Shown piece by piece: positions 1 to 11,339 of a stretch of DNA of 64,000 nucleotides. The position numbers and the translations under genes were made by a program. The notes beneath the pieces were generated by a model. The model made no database searches and was not told the origin of the DNA. It saw only the letters and a program-made list of their open reading frames with translations. Source of the DNA: Epiperipatus broadwayi (lineage: Eukaryota; Onychophora; Udeonychophora; Euonychophora; Peripatidae); the NCBI GenBank assembly GCA_028023455.1, contig JAQFVV010012495.1:3231516-3295515 (forward strand), in the 5' to 3' direction. The number at the start of each line of letters is the position of its first letter. The stretch's first letter is position 1.

Positions 1-120
1 TTTTTCCATGAGAGTAAACAATTTATAATGCAGACTGATTCTAAATTCAGAGTCCAATTCACCCATTACAATATATTTCAGATAGATATCTTTCAAACTT
101 TAAATTGTCCAAGAACACTG

Positions 121-320
121 AACACAGATTATATATATGTGTGTGGAAGATGATAATCTGGACCAACTGATGAGTGCTGGTTTAGCATGAAATACATATA
201 TTGGTGATTATTTATCTTTTCTACATGTGTGTGGACATGTGTATCAGTGGTATGAGATAGTGTGGATAGTTTATGGGCACTTGAAAGTCTGAGTTCAAAT
301 CCCCTATATTTACAATTAGG
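121..320 (+). repeat. Hammerhead-bearing dispersed repeat, copy 1
   Basis: Non-coding repeat found at least seven more times in the window. CTGATGA lies at 167-173, followed by a five-pair stem II (GTGCT 174-178 with AGCAT 184-188, including one G-U pair), GAAA at 189-192, a stem-III hairpin (192-198 with 209-215, one mismatch) and a candidate cleavage C at 216. This is the order of conserved boxes in a type-I hammerhead ribozyme. The downstream part (about 240-320) matches other copies, including 'atgagatag' and 'gaaagtctgag'. The stem-III mismatch and weak outer stem I suggest this copy is decayed. Confidence 0.6.
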
Positions 321-900
321 CTCCAGGTATATGAAGAATGTCTGTATTTCAAATATTCTTCATTATAGAATATAAATATATTGATCAACTTTAGATAAAA
401 TTGATATTAATTCTTTAGTTATTCATGTTTGTTTGAGAATCCCCAGTGGCAAATTGGATTCAATTTTCTATTTTTTATTTGATTAAATTTACTTTTACTC
501 TTTGGTGTATTTGCAGAAATTTTAAATTATTTATTAGAAATATATGTTTATAAAAGAAAATTATTCTTAAAAATATTATTTTAATTTTGCAAATATATTT
601 TTTAAAGAATTTAAAAAACTAGGTAGTAAGATTTGTAAAGAATCATAATTTTCTTCTTATTGGATAGTTATCACATTTCAGGTAAAACATTAACCTAAAA
701 AATTAGAATTGTTTTAAAGTAGTTGTAAGGTTATATATGGTAAAGTGATCTTTTATGAAAACTTATAGTTATTTTGGGGACATATTTTGTGAATAAAAAT
801 GGGCAGATAAGAAAATAAAAATAAATTAAAAATTAATTAAGTAATTTAGGTTTTTAAGAATAGAGTGTTTATTTTGTGATAAATGTTTTTGAGTTTTAAT
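321..900. other. A+T-rich sequence, nothing recognised
   Basis: No coding sequence, RNA gene or repeat boundary that I can support. It lies between a hammerhead repeat and an old RTE fragment and may be LINE sequence too decayed to read. Confidence 0.4.
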
Positions 901-904
901 AAAC

Positions 905-1540
905 ATTATAGGAGCTATCAAATGAATGCAACAAAATAGAACCAAAGATAAATGCCAAAAAAATCTAAAGAAATGTTCAATGGCTTTATAAAAATATTTA
1001 ATTAAAGATTGAAAGTAGTTAAATAGAAGTTAATATTGTTAATAACTTGTTCATATTACTAATACAGACAGAAATGTAATAGATAAAATTAATTATAGAA
1101 TTAAAGTTGGATGGAATAATTTTAATCAAAATAATTTAATATGAAAAGGAAGTATACATATGTGCTTAAAAAAACGTTTTTAAAAAAATAAATGTTTTTT
1201 CCAAAGCTACTTATGGATTTGAAAGTTTTTAAAGTATTTCCTCTTGCATCCATTTACAGACTACAAATCACATAATGAAATATATCGAGATATATATCAA
1301 AAATAAAAAAGACAAATTAAAATAAAAACACAAGATTGGAAAACAAACACATATCATTTATATCATAGAAACAATTAAAAACTGAAGTGTAGTTGGAATA
1401 AACTCAGCTGTTAAAAATGATTCCAATAGAAGGATAACTATAATCTTAAATTGGATCTAAAAATATTGCAACAATTCAGAAAAAGACCATGTACGAGAGA
1501 GATGACTTAAACACTTGTTTGCTAGAAAAAATGAAAAACT
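905..1540 (+). pseudogene. RTE-type LINE, decayed 3' part (C-terminal RT region)
   Basis: Nucleotide-level match to the 3' half of the better preserved RTE copy at 5165-9755. Shared phrases include the segment after the RT active site ('gtaatagataaaattaat', 'atgaaaaggaagtatac', 'cttatggatttgaaag'). All frames are broken by stops and indels. It lacks the endonuclease and most of the RT, as expected for a 5'-truncated LINE insertion. It runs head-to-head with the minus-strand fragment at 1590-2060. Assignment rests on comparison inside the window. Confidence 0.5.
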
Positions 1541-1589
1541 GTAAATCAAAAATACTGTATTAAATGTTGACAAACCTTTATTATAAAAT

Positions 1590-2060
1590 AGTTGAAAATT
1601 ATGATTTTATTTTGCATTAAAAAGATGTGGTTTATCATCATCCTTTTTAATCTACTTCTCACAGTCCATAGTTTATCTTCCACATCATTTCAAAAAGTTT
1701 TTTTCTTCACCACTTTACATGTGATCATTTTTATCTTTTACAGTTTACTAGAATCTAACTCAAAAATTCATTTTAACATTAATTGTCATTTCCTCTAAGA
1801 ACTGGTTAAGTCCTAGTTCTATTTCACATTCTTATTTATTTTGATAATGCCAATGATATCACTTTTTTATTTTATTCATATGCACTTTACTTTGGATGTT
1901 TAATTACTTCTAACATATCTTTTTATATTTTGTTGCTATGCTATATACCTCATTTCTCATTTATTAAATGTCCATATTTCAGATCCATAAGCAAACGCAG
2001 TAAAATTTCTTTAAACCTTTTTTATTTTTTAATGGAAATACTTTTTTTTTAATATTATAA
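1590..2060 (-). pseudogene. RTE-type LINE, decayed 3' fragment on the minus strand
   Basis: Read on the minus strand, this segment follows the RTE C-terminal region: 'gcttatggatctgaaatat' and 'ggacatttaataaatgag' correspond to 'acttatggatctgagac' and 'ggacacttaatagaagag' near 9347-9380. Stops and frame changes are frequent. The plus-strand open frame at 1592-1798 is a shadow of this antisense LINE sequence. The next plus-strand RTE copy begins about 50 bases later. Confidence 0.45.
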
Positions 2061-2104
2061 GTTATAAAAACATTTTATTTAGATATTTACAATTGCAGAT
2101 ACTT

Positions 2105-5050
2105 TTTAAGTAGAGAAAAATTGCAAGAATTGGAAGTAGAGATGTCTCATATTAAATGGGACATTATTGGACTTTGTAAAGTTAGAAGAAATGGTGAAGA
2201 GACAATTGATTTGAAAATTGAGCACTTACAAAAGTACAAACATTGGAAGTATAAGTGGAGTAGGATTAATTATAAATAAAATATGAAAGAACAACATTGT
2301 GGAGATTGATGGAGTATCAGACAGAGTGGCAAGATTAGTTATTCAACATAATAGCAGATACTAAATGCAGATAATTCAAGTTTATGTCCCAACAAGTTTT
2401 CATTGTGATGACTAAGTAGAGGATTTTTATATAGATGTAGAAAAGGCTCTTGTACACACAAAACAATATTTTAAAATTGTCATGGGAGACTTTAATTCTA
2501 AAATTGGTAAACAATTGAAAGATGAAAGTGCTGTACATAAATTGGGTTATGGTGATAGAAATGAGAGAGATAATAACTTGTGGAGTTTTGAGAAAAGGAA
2601 AAACTTTATATTATGAATTCTTTTTTTGGAAAAAAATGTTAAATGGAAATGAGCATAGAAGCATCCAAATGAATGTACAGCAGAATTGAATTATGTTTTG
2701 ACTGAACAGAAAATATACATTTCAAGATTGTAATGTTTTTAATAAATTCAACTCAGAAAGTGATCATCAATTAGAGAGATGTAAGATATACGTTAATGCA
2801 AAACTAGAGAGAGGAAAATTATTAATAAAAACCAATATTGATGTATTAATAAACTCCATTTCTCATCTCTCTTTTCATTTTTCATATAAATAAAGAGACA
2901 ATAAAAGACAAATGACCCCCCCCCCAGATGCATTTCATGCTAAACCAGCCCTCATCAGTTGGCCCAGGTTATCATCTCCCATATATATCTTATTACATGA
3001 AGTGTATTTATGTATGGCGATTTTTCATATTTTCTTTTTCAACTGCCAAACTTACTCCACTCACAACCTTGTTTTCATTCACTTTTGATAAACTTAACTG
3101 CATTTATCATTAATCGTGAATTAAACTAGATGTTATTCCTAACCTTCAGAAATATTCTAATGAATTTAAATTAGAACTTGCAAATGGTTTTCAAATATTA
3201 ATAAATTTTGAACACAATTCAGATTTGAACAAAATCCATAGAAGATAACTGATATACTTTTTAAAAATTGCAACAAAGATTACTGGAAGAAAAAAGCAGC
3301 AATTGACCAGTAATATTGCTACTGAGACAATTTATGAAGAAAAGAAGGAATATGAAAATATATTAAAATGATGCATTAAGAAGGATTGAATATTTTGAAT
3401 TTTGTAAAAGGGTGTGAAAAAAATTTGATAATGATATAAGAAAGTATACTTCTCAACTAGCAAGGAAGGCTCCAGAAAAGAATAAAAATCTTAAGAGTGT
3501 AAAACAATATCTTGGTATTAGGAAACTTATTTCAGCAATAAGAAAAAAATGGAACATTATGAAATATGTAGAGGAGTTTCATCAAGAATTATATAGCAAT
3601 AAAGAACAAGGAAAAGTATATCCCAGAACTACTTTATCTTCTGAATTGTCAGTATTTTAAATGAAAAAATGAGACATGCAATTAAATTTATGAAGAAGGG
3701 AAAAGCTCTAGGTAGTGATGGAATTATAATCAATATCTTAAAAGAAGAAGGTAAAGAAATATAATTTTTGGCACAGTTTTATGCCAAATGTTCAAATGTT
3801 AAAGATGTGCCAGATAATCAGAAGAATGCAGTAAAAGGTGATAAAAAGATATTAGAAATTACTGACCAATTAGTCTTATACATAGAACATTGGATTTCAA
3901 CCAATCAAAAGAACAAGCTGAATTTAAAAGTGGTCTTACTACAGTGGATCAATCTAAGTATTGAGAAAAGTTATAGAAAGAACCAATAAATATGAATTGT
4001 TATTATGCTTTGGATTTTTAGATTATGAAAAGGCATTTCATTCTATAAGCATTTCTTCAGACAGTAAAGCAGTGGATCAAAGTATAGATTCAGGATACTG
4101 TCATATTCTAACGAATATTTATAAAAATGCAACAGCAACATTTAGATTACATAATGATACTGAAAAGATTAATATTGAAAAGAGTGTACAACAGAGTGAC
4201 TCCATATGTCCAAAAACATTTTACAGTAATTTTGCAAAAAGTATTTTGTGGATCAAAATGGAAAGCTAAGAGAATAAAAGTAAATGGAGATTATTTAAGT
4301 CATTTAGATTTTTCAGATAATGTTGTGTTTGTAAATAATGCTTTAGAGCTTCAATAAATGTTGTAAGAATTATCAGATAAAAGTAAAAAAGTAGGATTGA
4401 AAGTAAATATTCACAATAGTAAAATAATATTCAATGGATTTTCTCAAAATAAAAAAATAAAGATTGATATTAATGAGTTAGAAGAAATTAACAACTACAA
4501 ATATCTTGGTCAGATTATTACTATATATGGAAACATAATGGATGAAATTAATCATAGAATTAAACTTGGTTTGAGTTGCTTTTGATAGAAATAACTTCAT
4601 ATTAAAAGGAAATATACCTATGTGTTTGAAAAGGTTTTAATAAATGTGTGTTACCAGTTCTTATTTATGAATCTGAGACTTGGACACTTAACAGAAGAGC
4701 AATATGAAGACTTCAGACCACTTAACAAAGTATGGAGAGATGTATGTCGGTATAACAACAAGAGATTAAAAACGAAATACATGGGTGAAAAAACAAACAG
4801 GTGTTACTGATATCAATGAAAGAATTAAAAGATGGAAGTGGAGTTGAACTGAACATATTGCCAGAAAACATGATAACAGATAGACAATTGAAATATTAAA
4901 ATGAGTTTCCAAGAGATTGCAAAAGATCCAGAAAGAGACCACATGTTCGTGTGCTGGGATGATGTGGAAAAGAGAGGCTAGAAGTCAGAGAAGATTGATT
5001 GAACTTGGAGAGAATGTCATCATCCAATGGGTCAGTAGTAGTTGAAAATG
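2105..5050 (+). pseudogene. RTE-type LINE copy 1 (endonuclease + RT), heavily mutated
   Basis: Old copy of the same RTE-clade retrotransposon as the one at 5165. The apurinic-type endonuclease region (2105-2845) retains readable traces of the segment that follows 'KWDIIGLC'. RT and C-terminal regions run from about 3130 to 5050, with 'DYEKAFHSI' at about 4021 and the active-site region near 4310. No frame stays open beyond about 100 codons. At 2845-3130 it is split by a minus-strand hammerhead repeat: the sequence on both sides aligns continuously with copy 2. It ends in a GATGATGAT-type tail near 5050, as RTE elements often end in short simple repeats. It cannot encode active enzymes. Confidence 0.8.
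2845..3130 (-). repeat. Hammerhead-bearing repeat inserted in RTE copy 1
   Basis: About 285 bp interrupt RTE copy 1 and are absent from copy 2, so the insertion is bounded on both sides. A short near-duplication (gatgtatt/gatgttatt) flanks it. On the minus strand it carries CTGATGA (complement of 2952-2958), a stem-II hairpin with loop GGTTT, GAAA and a C-rich/G-rich stretch before the GTC expected at the cleavage site. Stem II has one mismatch. Downstream of the ribozyme it contains a segment ('aaataaagagacaataaaag') also seen at 35610-35640 and 51090-51112. No coding capacity. Confidence 0.65.
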
Positions 5051-7178
5051 ATGATGATAACAATAAAAATATTCCAGTTTTATTATATGATTAATATCGA
5101 TTTGATTATGATATTTATAATTATGAAATTATAATTTGTTGCTATCAATCTTTACTTTCAAGTGAAGGAAGATTGCAAGAGTTAGAAGAAGAACTGACTT
5201 ATATTAAATGGGACATTATTGGACTTTGTGAAGTTAGAAGAAAAGGTGAAGAAACAATTGATTTAAAAAGTGGACATATACTCTACTATAAAGGCATAAA
5301 TATTGGAAATACAAGTGGAGTAGGATTCATTATAAATAAAAAATGGAAGAATAACATTGTGGAGATTGATGGTGTATCAGACAGAGTGGCAAGATTAGTT
5401 TTACAACTTAATAGCAGATACCAAATGCAGATAATTCAGGTTTATGCCCCAACAAGTTCTCATAGTGATGAAGTTATAGAAGATTTTTATATGGATGTAC
5501 AAAAGGCTTTTGATCAGAGTAAACAACATTTTAAAATTGTTATGGGAGACTTTAATGCTAGAATTGGTAAACAAATGAAAGATGAAAGTGTTGTAGATAA
5601 TTTTGGTTATGGTAATAGAAATGAGAGAGGACATAGACTTGTGGAGTTTGCAGAAAAAGAAAAATGTTATATTATGAATTCTTTTTTTGAGAAAAATGTT
5701 AAAAGGAAATGGACATGGAAGCATCCAAATGAAGGTACAGCAGAATTGGATTATATTTTGACTAACAGAAAATACATATTTCAAGATTGTAATGTTCTTA
5801 ATAAATTTAACATAGGAAGTGATCATCGATTAGTAAGATGTAAGATACATGTTAATGCAAAACTAGAGAGACAAAAATTATTAAGAAAAACCAATATTTA
5901 CAGTTGATATTCTTAATCTTCAGAAACATTCTAATGAATTTAAATTAGAACTTACAAATCAGTTTCAAATATTAGTATATTTTGAACATGATTCAGATTT
6001 GAATGACATTAATAGGAAAATAAGCGATACACTTTTAAAAACTGCAACAAAGATAACTGGTAAAAAAAAGCAGCAATTGACCAATAAAATTTCTACTGAG
6101 ACTAGAGAATTTATGAAGAAAAGAAGGAATATGAGGATATACAACAATGATGTATTAAAAAAGATTGAATATCTCGAATTTTGTAAAATGGTGCGGAAAA
6201 GAGTTGAAAATGATATAAGAAAGTATAATTGTGAACTAGCAAGGAAAGCTGTAGAAGAGAATAAAAGTCTAAAGAGTATAAAACAACATTTTAGTATTGG
6301 TAGGAAATTTATATCTGGAATAAGAAAAAAAGATGGCATTAGTACTAAAAAGAGGGATGACATCATTAAATGTGTAGAAGACTTCTATCAAGAATTATAT
6401 AGTAATAAAGAACAAGTGCCTCCTATACCTATTATATCTTCCGAATTGCCCAGAATTTTGAATGAGGAAGTGAGACATGCAATTAAATTTATGAAGAAAG
6501 AAAATGATGGAATTATAATTGATATATAAAAAGAAGCAGGTGAAGAAATAGAAATTTTTTTAGCAAATTTATATACCAAATGTCTAAATGATAAAGATGT
6601 GCCAGATGATTGGAAGAATGCAGTATTAATATTAATATTTAAAAAAGGTGATAAAGAAGATATTAGAAATTACAGACCTATCAGTCTTTTATCAGTTTTA
6701 TACAAAATTTTTACTAAGATAATTACAACTCATCTACATAAAACACTGGATTTTCACCAACCAAGAGAACAAGCTGGATTTAAAAGTAGTTTTAGTACAG
6801 TAGATCATATCCAGGTATTGAGAGAAATTATAGAAAGGTCAAATGAATAAGAGTTGCCATTATGCTTAGGATTTGTAGACTATGAAAAGGCATTTGATTC
6901 TATAAACATTTTTTCAGTGATTAAAGCATTGGATCATAAAGGTGTAGATCCAGGATATTGTCATATTTTAAAGAATATTTATAAAAACGCAACAGCAACA
7001 ATTAGATTACATAATGATAGTAGGAAAATCAACATTGAAAAGGGTGTAAGATAGGGTGACTCCATATCTTCAAAACTTTTTTAGCAGTGCTGCAAGAAGT
7101 ATTTTGTCGATTAAAATGGGAAGCTAAAGGAGTGAAAGTAAATGGAGATTATTTAAGTCATTTAGATTTTGCAGATTA

Positions 7179-8986
7179 GTTTTAAAATATATTTATTAAA
7201 CATAGTAACATAGTAATATACAGTTAAACTTTATAAAAATTTACATAGCATTCAGAATGAAACTTGAAAAAGTCAATGTAGAGAAAAGTGTATCTTAATA
7301 AGATTAAGAGGAAAATAAAACTTTCACCCAAGTATCATCATGAAGACTCACAGGCAAAAGCAGAGAGTCTCGCTGCTTGACTTGATCAAGAAGCTTAATA
7401 AAGACACTTAGAGCCGAGTCCTGAGAATGACCAAAGATGAGTCTGCAACGTGTCAACCATAAAGAAAATGTTATAAAGATAGATAATCTTATTGCTGCAA
7501 ACGATCCCTTCTTAAGAGTGTTAGAAACAGAAAGAGCATCCCTAAGATCCAGAGAGATATTTGCAACAATAAAGTCCCTAATCGACTTAAGAGCAGGACA
7601 GATATAGAAAATATGGAGAATTGTCTCATCATATAATCTACACAATTGACACTGAGACGAAATCCTAATGAAGCCTCTGCTGGTCACTAAAAAATAACTT
7701 GTTGGGAGCGCATTTAAATTTAATTTAAGTACAAAATCAACATGTCTTGCTTCAATGAAAAGAAGTTTCATTTTACGCAAGAGAACTTTATTTGAAACAC
7801 CTAATGAAGTCAAAAGAGGAGTATAATGTGGAAATTTTAATTTATAAACATTCCAGAATGTCAATTTCCCATCAAGCGCAACTTGAACCGAGGGTATCGA
7901 CTTAATAACTGACTTCCATAAATCAGCAATCCAATAACTTGAAAATGGAGGTGGCGTATCTGTAGGATCAATAACCAAAGGAAGGGATAACTGAGCAAGC
8001 TTTAGACAAGTTACACGAAGAAAAAGATATAGATCTCTGAAGATATAGAGTTGAGACCGAGTGCAAACCTAGACCATTTAAAAGCTTTGGCATTTGAATT
8101 TTAGCAATACTGATGGCTACGATCTTATTTTTTCCAAAATAATTTTGAACAAAGCGAATTTATAGCCCTCTCAAAACGCTTTGTTGGCCTAATAATTGGT
8201 AAATAATAACTAAGCCTTGAATATACCAAAGAGTTCAAGAGTGTAACCTTACCCATAAGTGAAATATTTATATTAACAAGCGATGCAACTATCCTTTTTG
8301 TTTTATCAAGAATAATATTTTGAATCTGCCTTGTAATTACTGAACGAGATAAAACTATTGGAAAACCAAGGAAAGACTGAGGCTTGGCTGTGAAAGTGGA
8401 AATAATTGATAAACCAGATTTAATTTTCCACATTGCAGATTTTGTAACATTAATATGAAGATTAAAAGTATTAGAAAAAGAGTCCAATATTTGCAACAAA
8501 GCTGGAAGAAAAGATTTATCAGGAAGAAAGACAGAGACATCATCAACATAAGAAATATGATGAATAGTCTGTTTAAGAGCAGGAACATAGATACCAGGCA
8601 GTTTAGATTCTATCTGTAAAAGTAATGGATTTAAATATGTAATAAAACATAATGTGGCAAGAGGAGATCCCTGTGGCACTGAGAGATGCTGGACGAAAAC
8701 CATCTGCAAGTTTACCATCCAATGAAGTAAAGATGGATCTGTTAAGTAGAAGATTGGCTATAATACGGACATATGGAGTAGGAACCTGATAATCCCGAAG
8801 AATCTGAAACAAAACAGAAGGCAGAACACAATCAAAGGCTGATGTGAAGTCCAATTGAACGACCACAGGTTTTGATTTATTATGACGCCTAATATACTCA
8901 ATAAGAAGAAGAAAAAGCTGAACAGCTTCAGTTGTTGAATGACCCTTCTTTGCAAATTGAAATTTTGATAAATGAAGATAAATATT
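7179..8986 (-). mobile_element. 5'-truncated LINE inserted into RTE copy 2
   Basis: A second, unrelated non-LTR retrotransposon lies in reverse orientation inside the RTE RT gene. It is flanked by a 13-bp target-site duplication, ATTTTGCAGATTA, at 7166-7178 and 8987-8999. Its 3' end on the minus strand has AATAAA close to the junction. The 5' end is truncated within the RT domain. Because the duplication is nearly perfect and the coding frames are long, this is one of the younger insertions in the window. It provides a relative date: RTE copy 2 is older than this element. Confidence 0.9.
7304..7978 (-). pseudogene. C-terminal region of inserted LINE with zf-RVT-like motif
   Basis: About 224 residues without a stop, downstream of the RT domain in the same LINE. 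It begins after a break around 7980-8120. Near the middle is CQLC, then ETILHIFYICPAL: the Cys-Cys-His-Cys spacing of the zf-RVT domain at the C-terminus of several LINE polyproteins, probably nucleic-acid binding. The sequence after it (LWLTRCRLIFG) also fits that domain's usual tail. The frame closes at 7304, about 125 bases before the 3' end. Confidence 0.75.
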
Positions 8987-9040
8987 ATTTTGCAGATTAT
9001 GTAGTTGTTTTTGCAAATAATTCTTTAGATCTACAGACAA
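8125..9040 (-). pseudogene. Reverse transcriptase domain of inserted LINE
   Basis: Minus-strand coding remnant of the LINE at 7179-8986. Real LINE sequence starts at 8986; the open frame runs further into host RTE sequence. First frame (to about 8700): FAKKGHSTTEA, then QLDFTSAFD (RT motif A) and VPTPYVRIIANLLLNRS. After a frameshift near 8700: VPQGSPLATLCF (motif B region), ISYVDDVSVF (YVDD active site), NVTKSAMW and FLGFPI. The end, MGKVTLLNSLVYSRLSYY and CSKLFWKK, resembles the thumb/connection region of L1- and Tx1-related RTs. Clade assignment is uncertain. Endonuclease absent, by 5' truncation. Confidence 0.85.
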
Positions 9041-9798
9041 TGTTGCAGGAGGTATCAGATGAAAGTAGGAAAGTAGGACTAAAGATAAATGTTAAAAAGA
9101 CTAAAGTAATGTTTAATAGATTTTCTCAAAATATGAAAATAAAGATTGATTATGATGAGTTAGAAGAAGTTAACAGTTACAAATACCTTGGTCAGATTAT
9201 TAATACAGATGGAGGAAATATAATGGATGAAATTAATCGTAGAATTAAACTTGGTTGGAGTGCTTTTGGTAGAAATAACTTGATACTAAAAGAAAATATG
9301 CCTATGTGTTTGAAAAGGTTTTTAATAAATGTGTTTTACCAGTTCTTACTTATGGATCTGAGACTTGGACACTTAATAGAAGAGCAATACAGAGACTTCA
9401 GACCACTCAAAGAAGTATGGAGAGATGCATGTTGGGAGTAACAAATCGAAAATGCAATGTATGGGTAAGAGAACAAACAGGTGTTACTGACCTCATTGAA
9501 AAAATTAAAAGACTGAAGTGGAGTTGGGCTGGACATATTGTTAGAAGAGATGATAATAGATGGACAATTGAAATTTTAAACTGGATTCCAAGAGATTGTA
9601 AAAGACCCAGAAAGAGACCACATGTGAGATGGATGGATGAAATAAGAAAGTGTGCAGGTGTGATGTGGAGAAGAGAAGCTAAAGATAGGAAAAGATGGAT
9701 TGAACTTGGAGAGACCTTCATCCTGCAGTGGATTGATAATGATAATGATTTATAGTCCCATTTTATTGTTTTATCCAATAGCAGTTATGCTTTTTATA

Positions 9799-9885
9799 TG
9801 TATGTCAAAGCGTTGACCGGGAAGCGAACCCGGGCCAGTTGATTGAAAGGCAGCTATGCTAACCGCTCGGCCATCAATGCTTGCT
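9799..9885 (-). mobile_element. tRNA-Gly-headed SINE with 23-bp target-site duplication
   Basis: A 71-nt tRNA-Gly-like sequence (complement of 9810-9880) with box A and box B (GGTTCGCTTCC) and a cloverleaf-compatible acceptor stem. The anticodon arm is degraded. The flanks are a 23-bp direct duplication, CAATAGCAGTTATGCTTTTTATA, at 9776-9798 and 9886-9908 (left copy follows immediately after RTE copy 2). The trailer on the minus strand is TTTGACATA followed by a short A+T run. The duplication proves retrotransposition, so this is a SINE and not a resident tRNA gene. Confidence 0.88.
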
Positions 9886-9909
9886 CAATAGCAGTTATGC
9901 TTTTTATAA

Positions 9910-10355
9910 GCTCAGAAGCATTATTTGCTAAAACAAACACATCTGCAAAAATTAAACTTAAGTAATTTTTTATTTTGTTCTCTTTATTTCCTGCTTTAAC
10001 CCATAAAATATTTCCTCTAAAACTACTGAGAAATGTATTAGAAAATAAAACAAGTGATTAATTACTTTCCACTTTAATCGCATGAAGTACTGTATTTGAT
10101 TTAAATGTTCATAACACATGCGTTATAAGTAATGTTTATTTTTTATTCAGTTTGGGACAACTAAAGAAAAGTATCCAACACAATACTATTTTTCTAGTAT
10201 AATTAAATTATATTACATTTTATTAAAAAACAACAACAAATAAACAAGATAATTTAATATAACAGTAGCGCAATATACTTCAAAATCTCAAAAATAATAT
10301 AATTTAATTTCCATTTGTAAAGTTATTCAACTAAACTAATAAAAACGATGTGTTG
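9910..10355. other. A+T-rich sequence, nothing recognised
   Basis: No coding or repeat signal that I can support between two tRNA-Gly-like units. Confidence 0.4.
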
Positions 10356-10359
10356 TCGA

Positions 10360-10430
10360 GCGTTGGTGGCCTAGCGGTTAGCATAGCTGCCTTCCAAACA
10401 GCTGGCCCGGGTTCGCTTTCCGGTCAACGC
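10360..10430 (+). tRNA. tRNA-Gly(UCC)-like sequence, probably a SINE head
   Basis: Near-complete cloverleaf. The seven-pair acceptor stem GCGTTGG/TCAACGC has one G-U pair. The D arm is GCCTAGCGGTTAGC. The anticodon loop CTTCCAA carries TCC, with four good pairs and one C-A mismatch. The T arm CCGGG-TTCGCTT-TCCGG is intact. Box A and box B for RNA polymerase III are present. It is followed by 'atttgacatata', the trailer also found in SINE copies with target duplications at 9799 and 53265, so I take it as a SINE copy. No clear duplication is visible here, so a functional tRNA gene is possible but less likely. Confidence 0.65.
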
Positions 10431-10439
10431 ATTTGACAT

Positions 10440-11335
10440 ATAGAAAGGGAAAAAAGTTGTTTTTGAGACTGACACAATTAGTACTTTAACGTATATTAAT
10501 CACATTTTATAAAGTAATTTTATTTACCAATATGTCATTGAAATATTGTATTTATTACATTTCTATTAGCACCAATATGAAAATTTTCAATGTTTTTTTT
10601 TTTACCAATAAATTTCAATGAGTGGGCAGTTTGTTTTAAAAAAAAAAACATTCAATATGTTTTAAAAATGAATTTGAATTTTACATTTATATGATATAAA
10701 TTATATAAAAAATATGAATGTCTGCAAAATTTAGAAATTAAAATAATAATCACTTTAACTATATAAATGGAAATAGTCTGTTGGATTTTGTTACCCATAC
10801 ATTATATTTTTTAAATATATTTTTATGTATATCTAAAACAAATCTCCATGTCAGTGCCAATGTAGACATGGAGATCGTGTTATTGAAAATAACACACAGA
10901 GTAAAAGATGATGGGAATTTTTTTGCTGGGCGGATGACTATAATAGTTTTGAGGTGAGAGATGCATTGATAAAAATTAAAAAGTATTGATAATATTCAAG
11001 TATTTAAATACTTATTGAATATTCATTTATATATTTGAATGATAATCTTTTGAATAAAATGCCATATTATATTTTACATTAAATGATACACATGTTACAT
11101 TATTTATGACAGATTCATAAAAAAAAAAAAAAAAAAACAAATATATCTGTTTGTAATAATGATAACTCGTCTAAAGATAAAGACAATTACCTGATTATCA
11201 TATGCAAATTAGATCATAACAGTCAAAGCTTAGACAGTAATCTGCCATCAAGATACATTTATTATTCTGGTCAAATATCTTTAAAAAGATAATTAGTAAA
11301 AGCATATCTCTGAAACACGTTAAGATTAAATCTAA
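10440..11335. other. A+T-rich sequence with one short hairpin
   Basis: No gene found. A perfect 11-bp inverted repeat, ATCTCCATGTC at 10842-10852 with GACATGGAGAT at 10865-10875, stands out from the surroundings. A poly-A run lies at about 11120-11137. Confidence 0.45.
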
Positions 11336-11339
11336 AAAG

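Larger units (their letters stand above)
5165..9755 (+). pseudogene. RTE-type LINE copy 2 (endonuclease-reverse transcriptase), interrupted
   Basis: Best preserved retrotransposon here. The endonuclease (5173-5907) shows GLCEVRR, VYAPTS, GDFNARIG, LDYILTNRK and GSDHRLV, the metal-binding and catalytic blocks of the APE-like endonuclease. Linker and RT follow in shifted frames: 5999-6529, 6599-6850 (NYRPISLLSVLYKI, EQAGF) and 6854-7054 (FVDYEKAFDSI, RT motif A). The RT resumes after an inserted LINE at about 9000 with LDFADYVVVFAN, where the usual FADD box reads FADY, so one catalytic Asp is lost. The C-terminal region (9306-9755) has GSETWTL, WSWAGHIVR and RPHVRWMDEIRK, typical of this family. 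There are several frameshifts and a TAG after 'KGVR'. The 5' end is missing just inside the endonuclease and the 3' end is a GATAAT simple repeat. Without the insertion it would be about 2.8 kb. Confidence 0.9.

Noticed and set aside
5401-5826. 141-codon minus-strand open frame
   Set aside because: Antisense shadow of the RTE endonuclease frame at 5173-5907.
9407-9778. 123-codon minus-strand open frame
   Set aside because: Antisense of the RTE C-terminal region.
10360-10430. Functional tRNA-Gly gene
   Set aside because: The fold is nearly intact, but the trailer TTTGACATA is that of SINE copies with proven target duplications, and the anticodon stem has a mismatch. Kept as a SINE-type tRNA-like unit.
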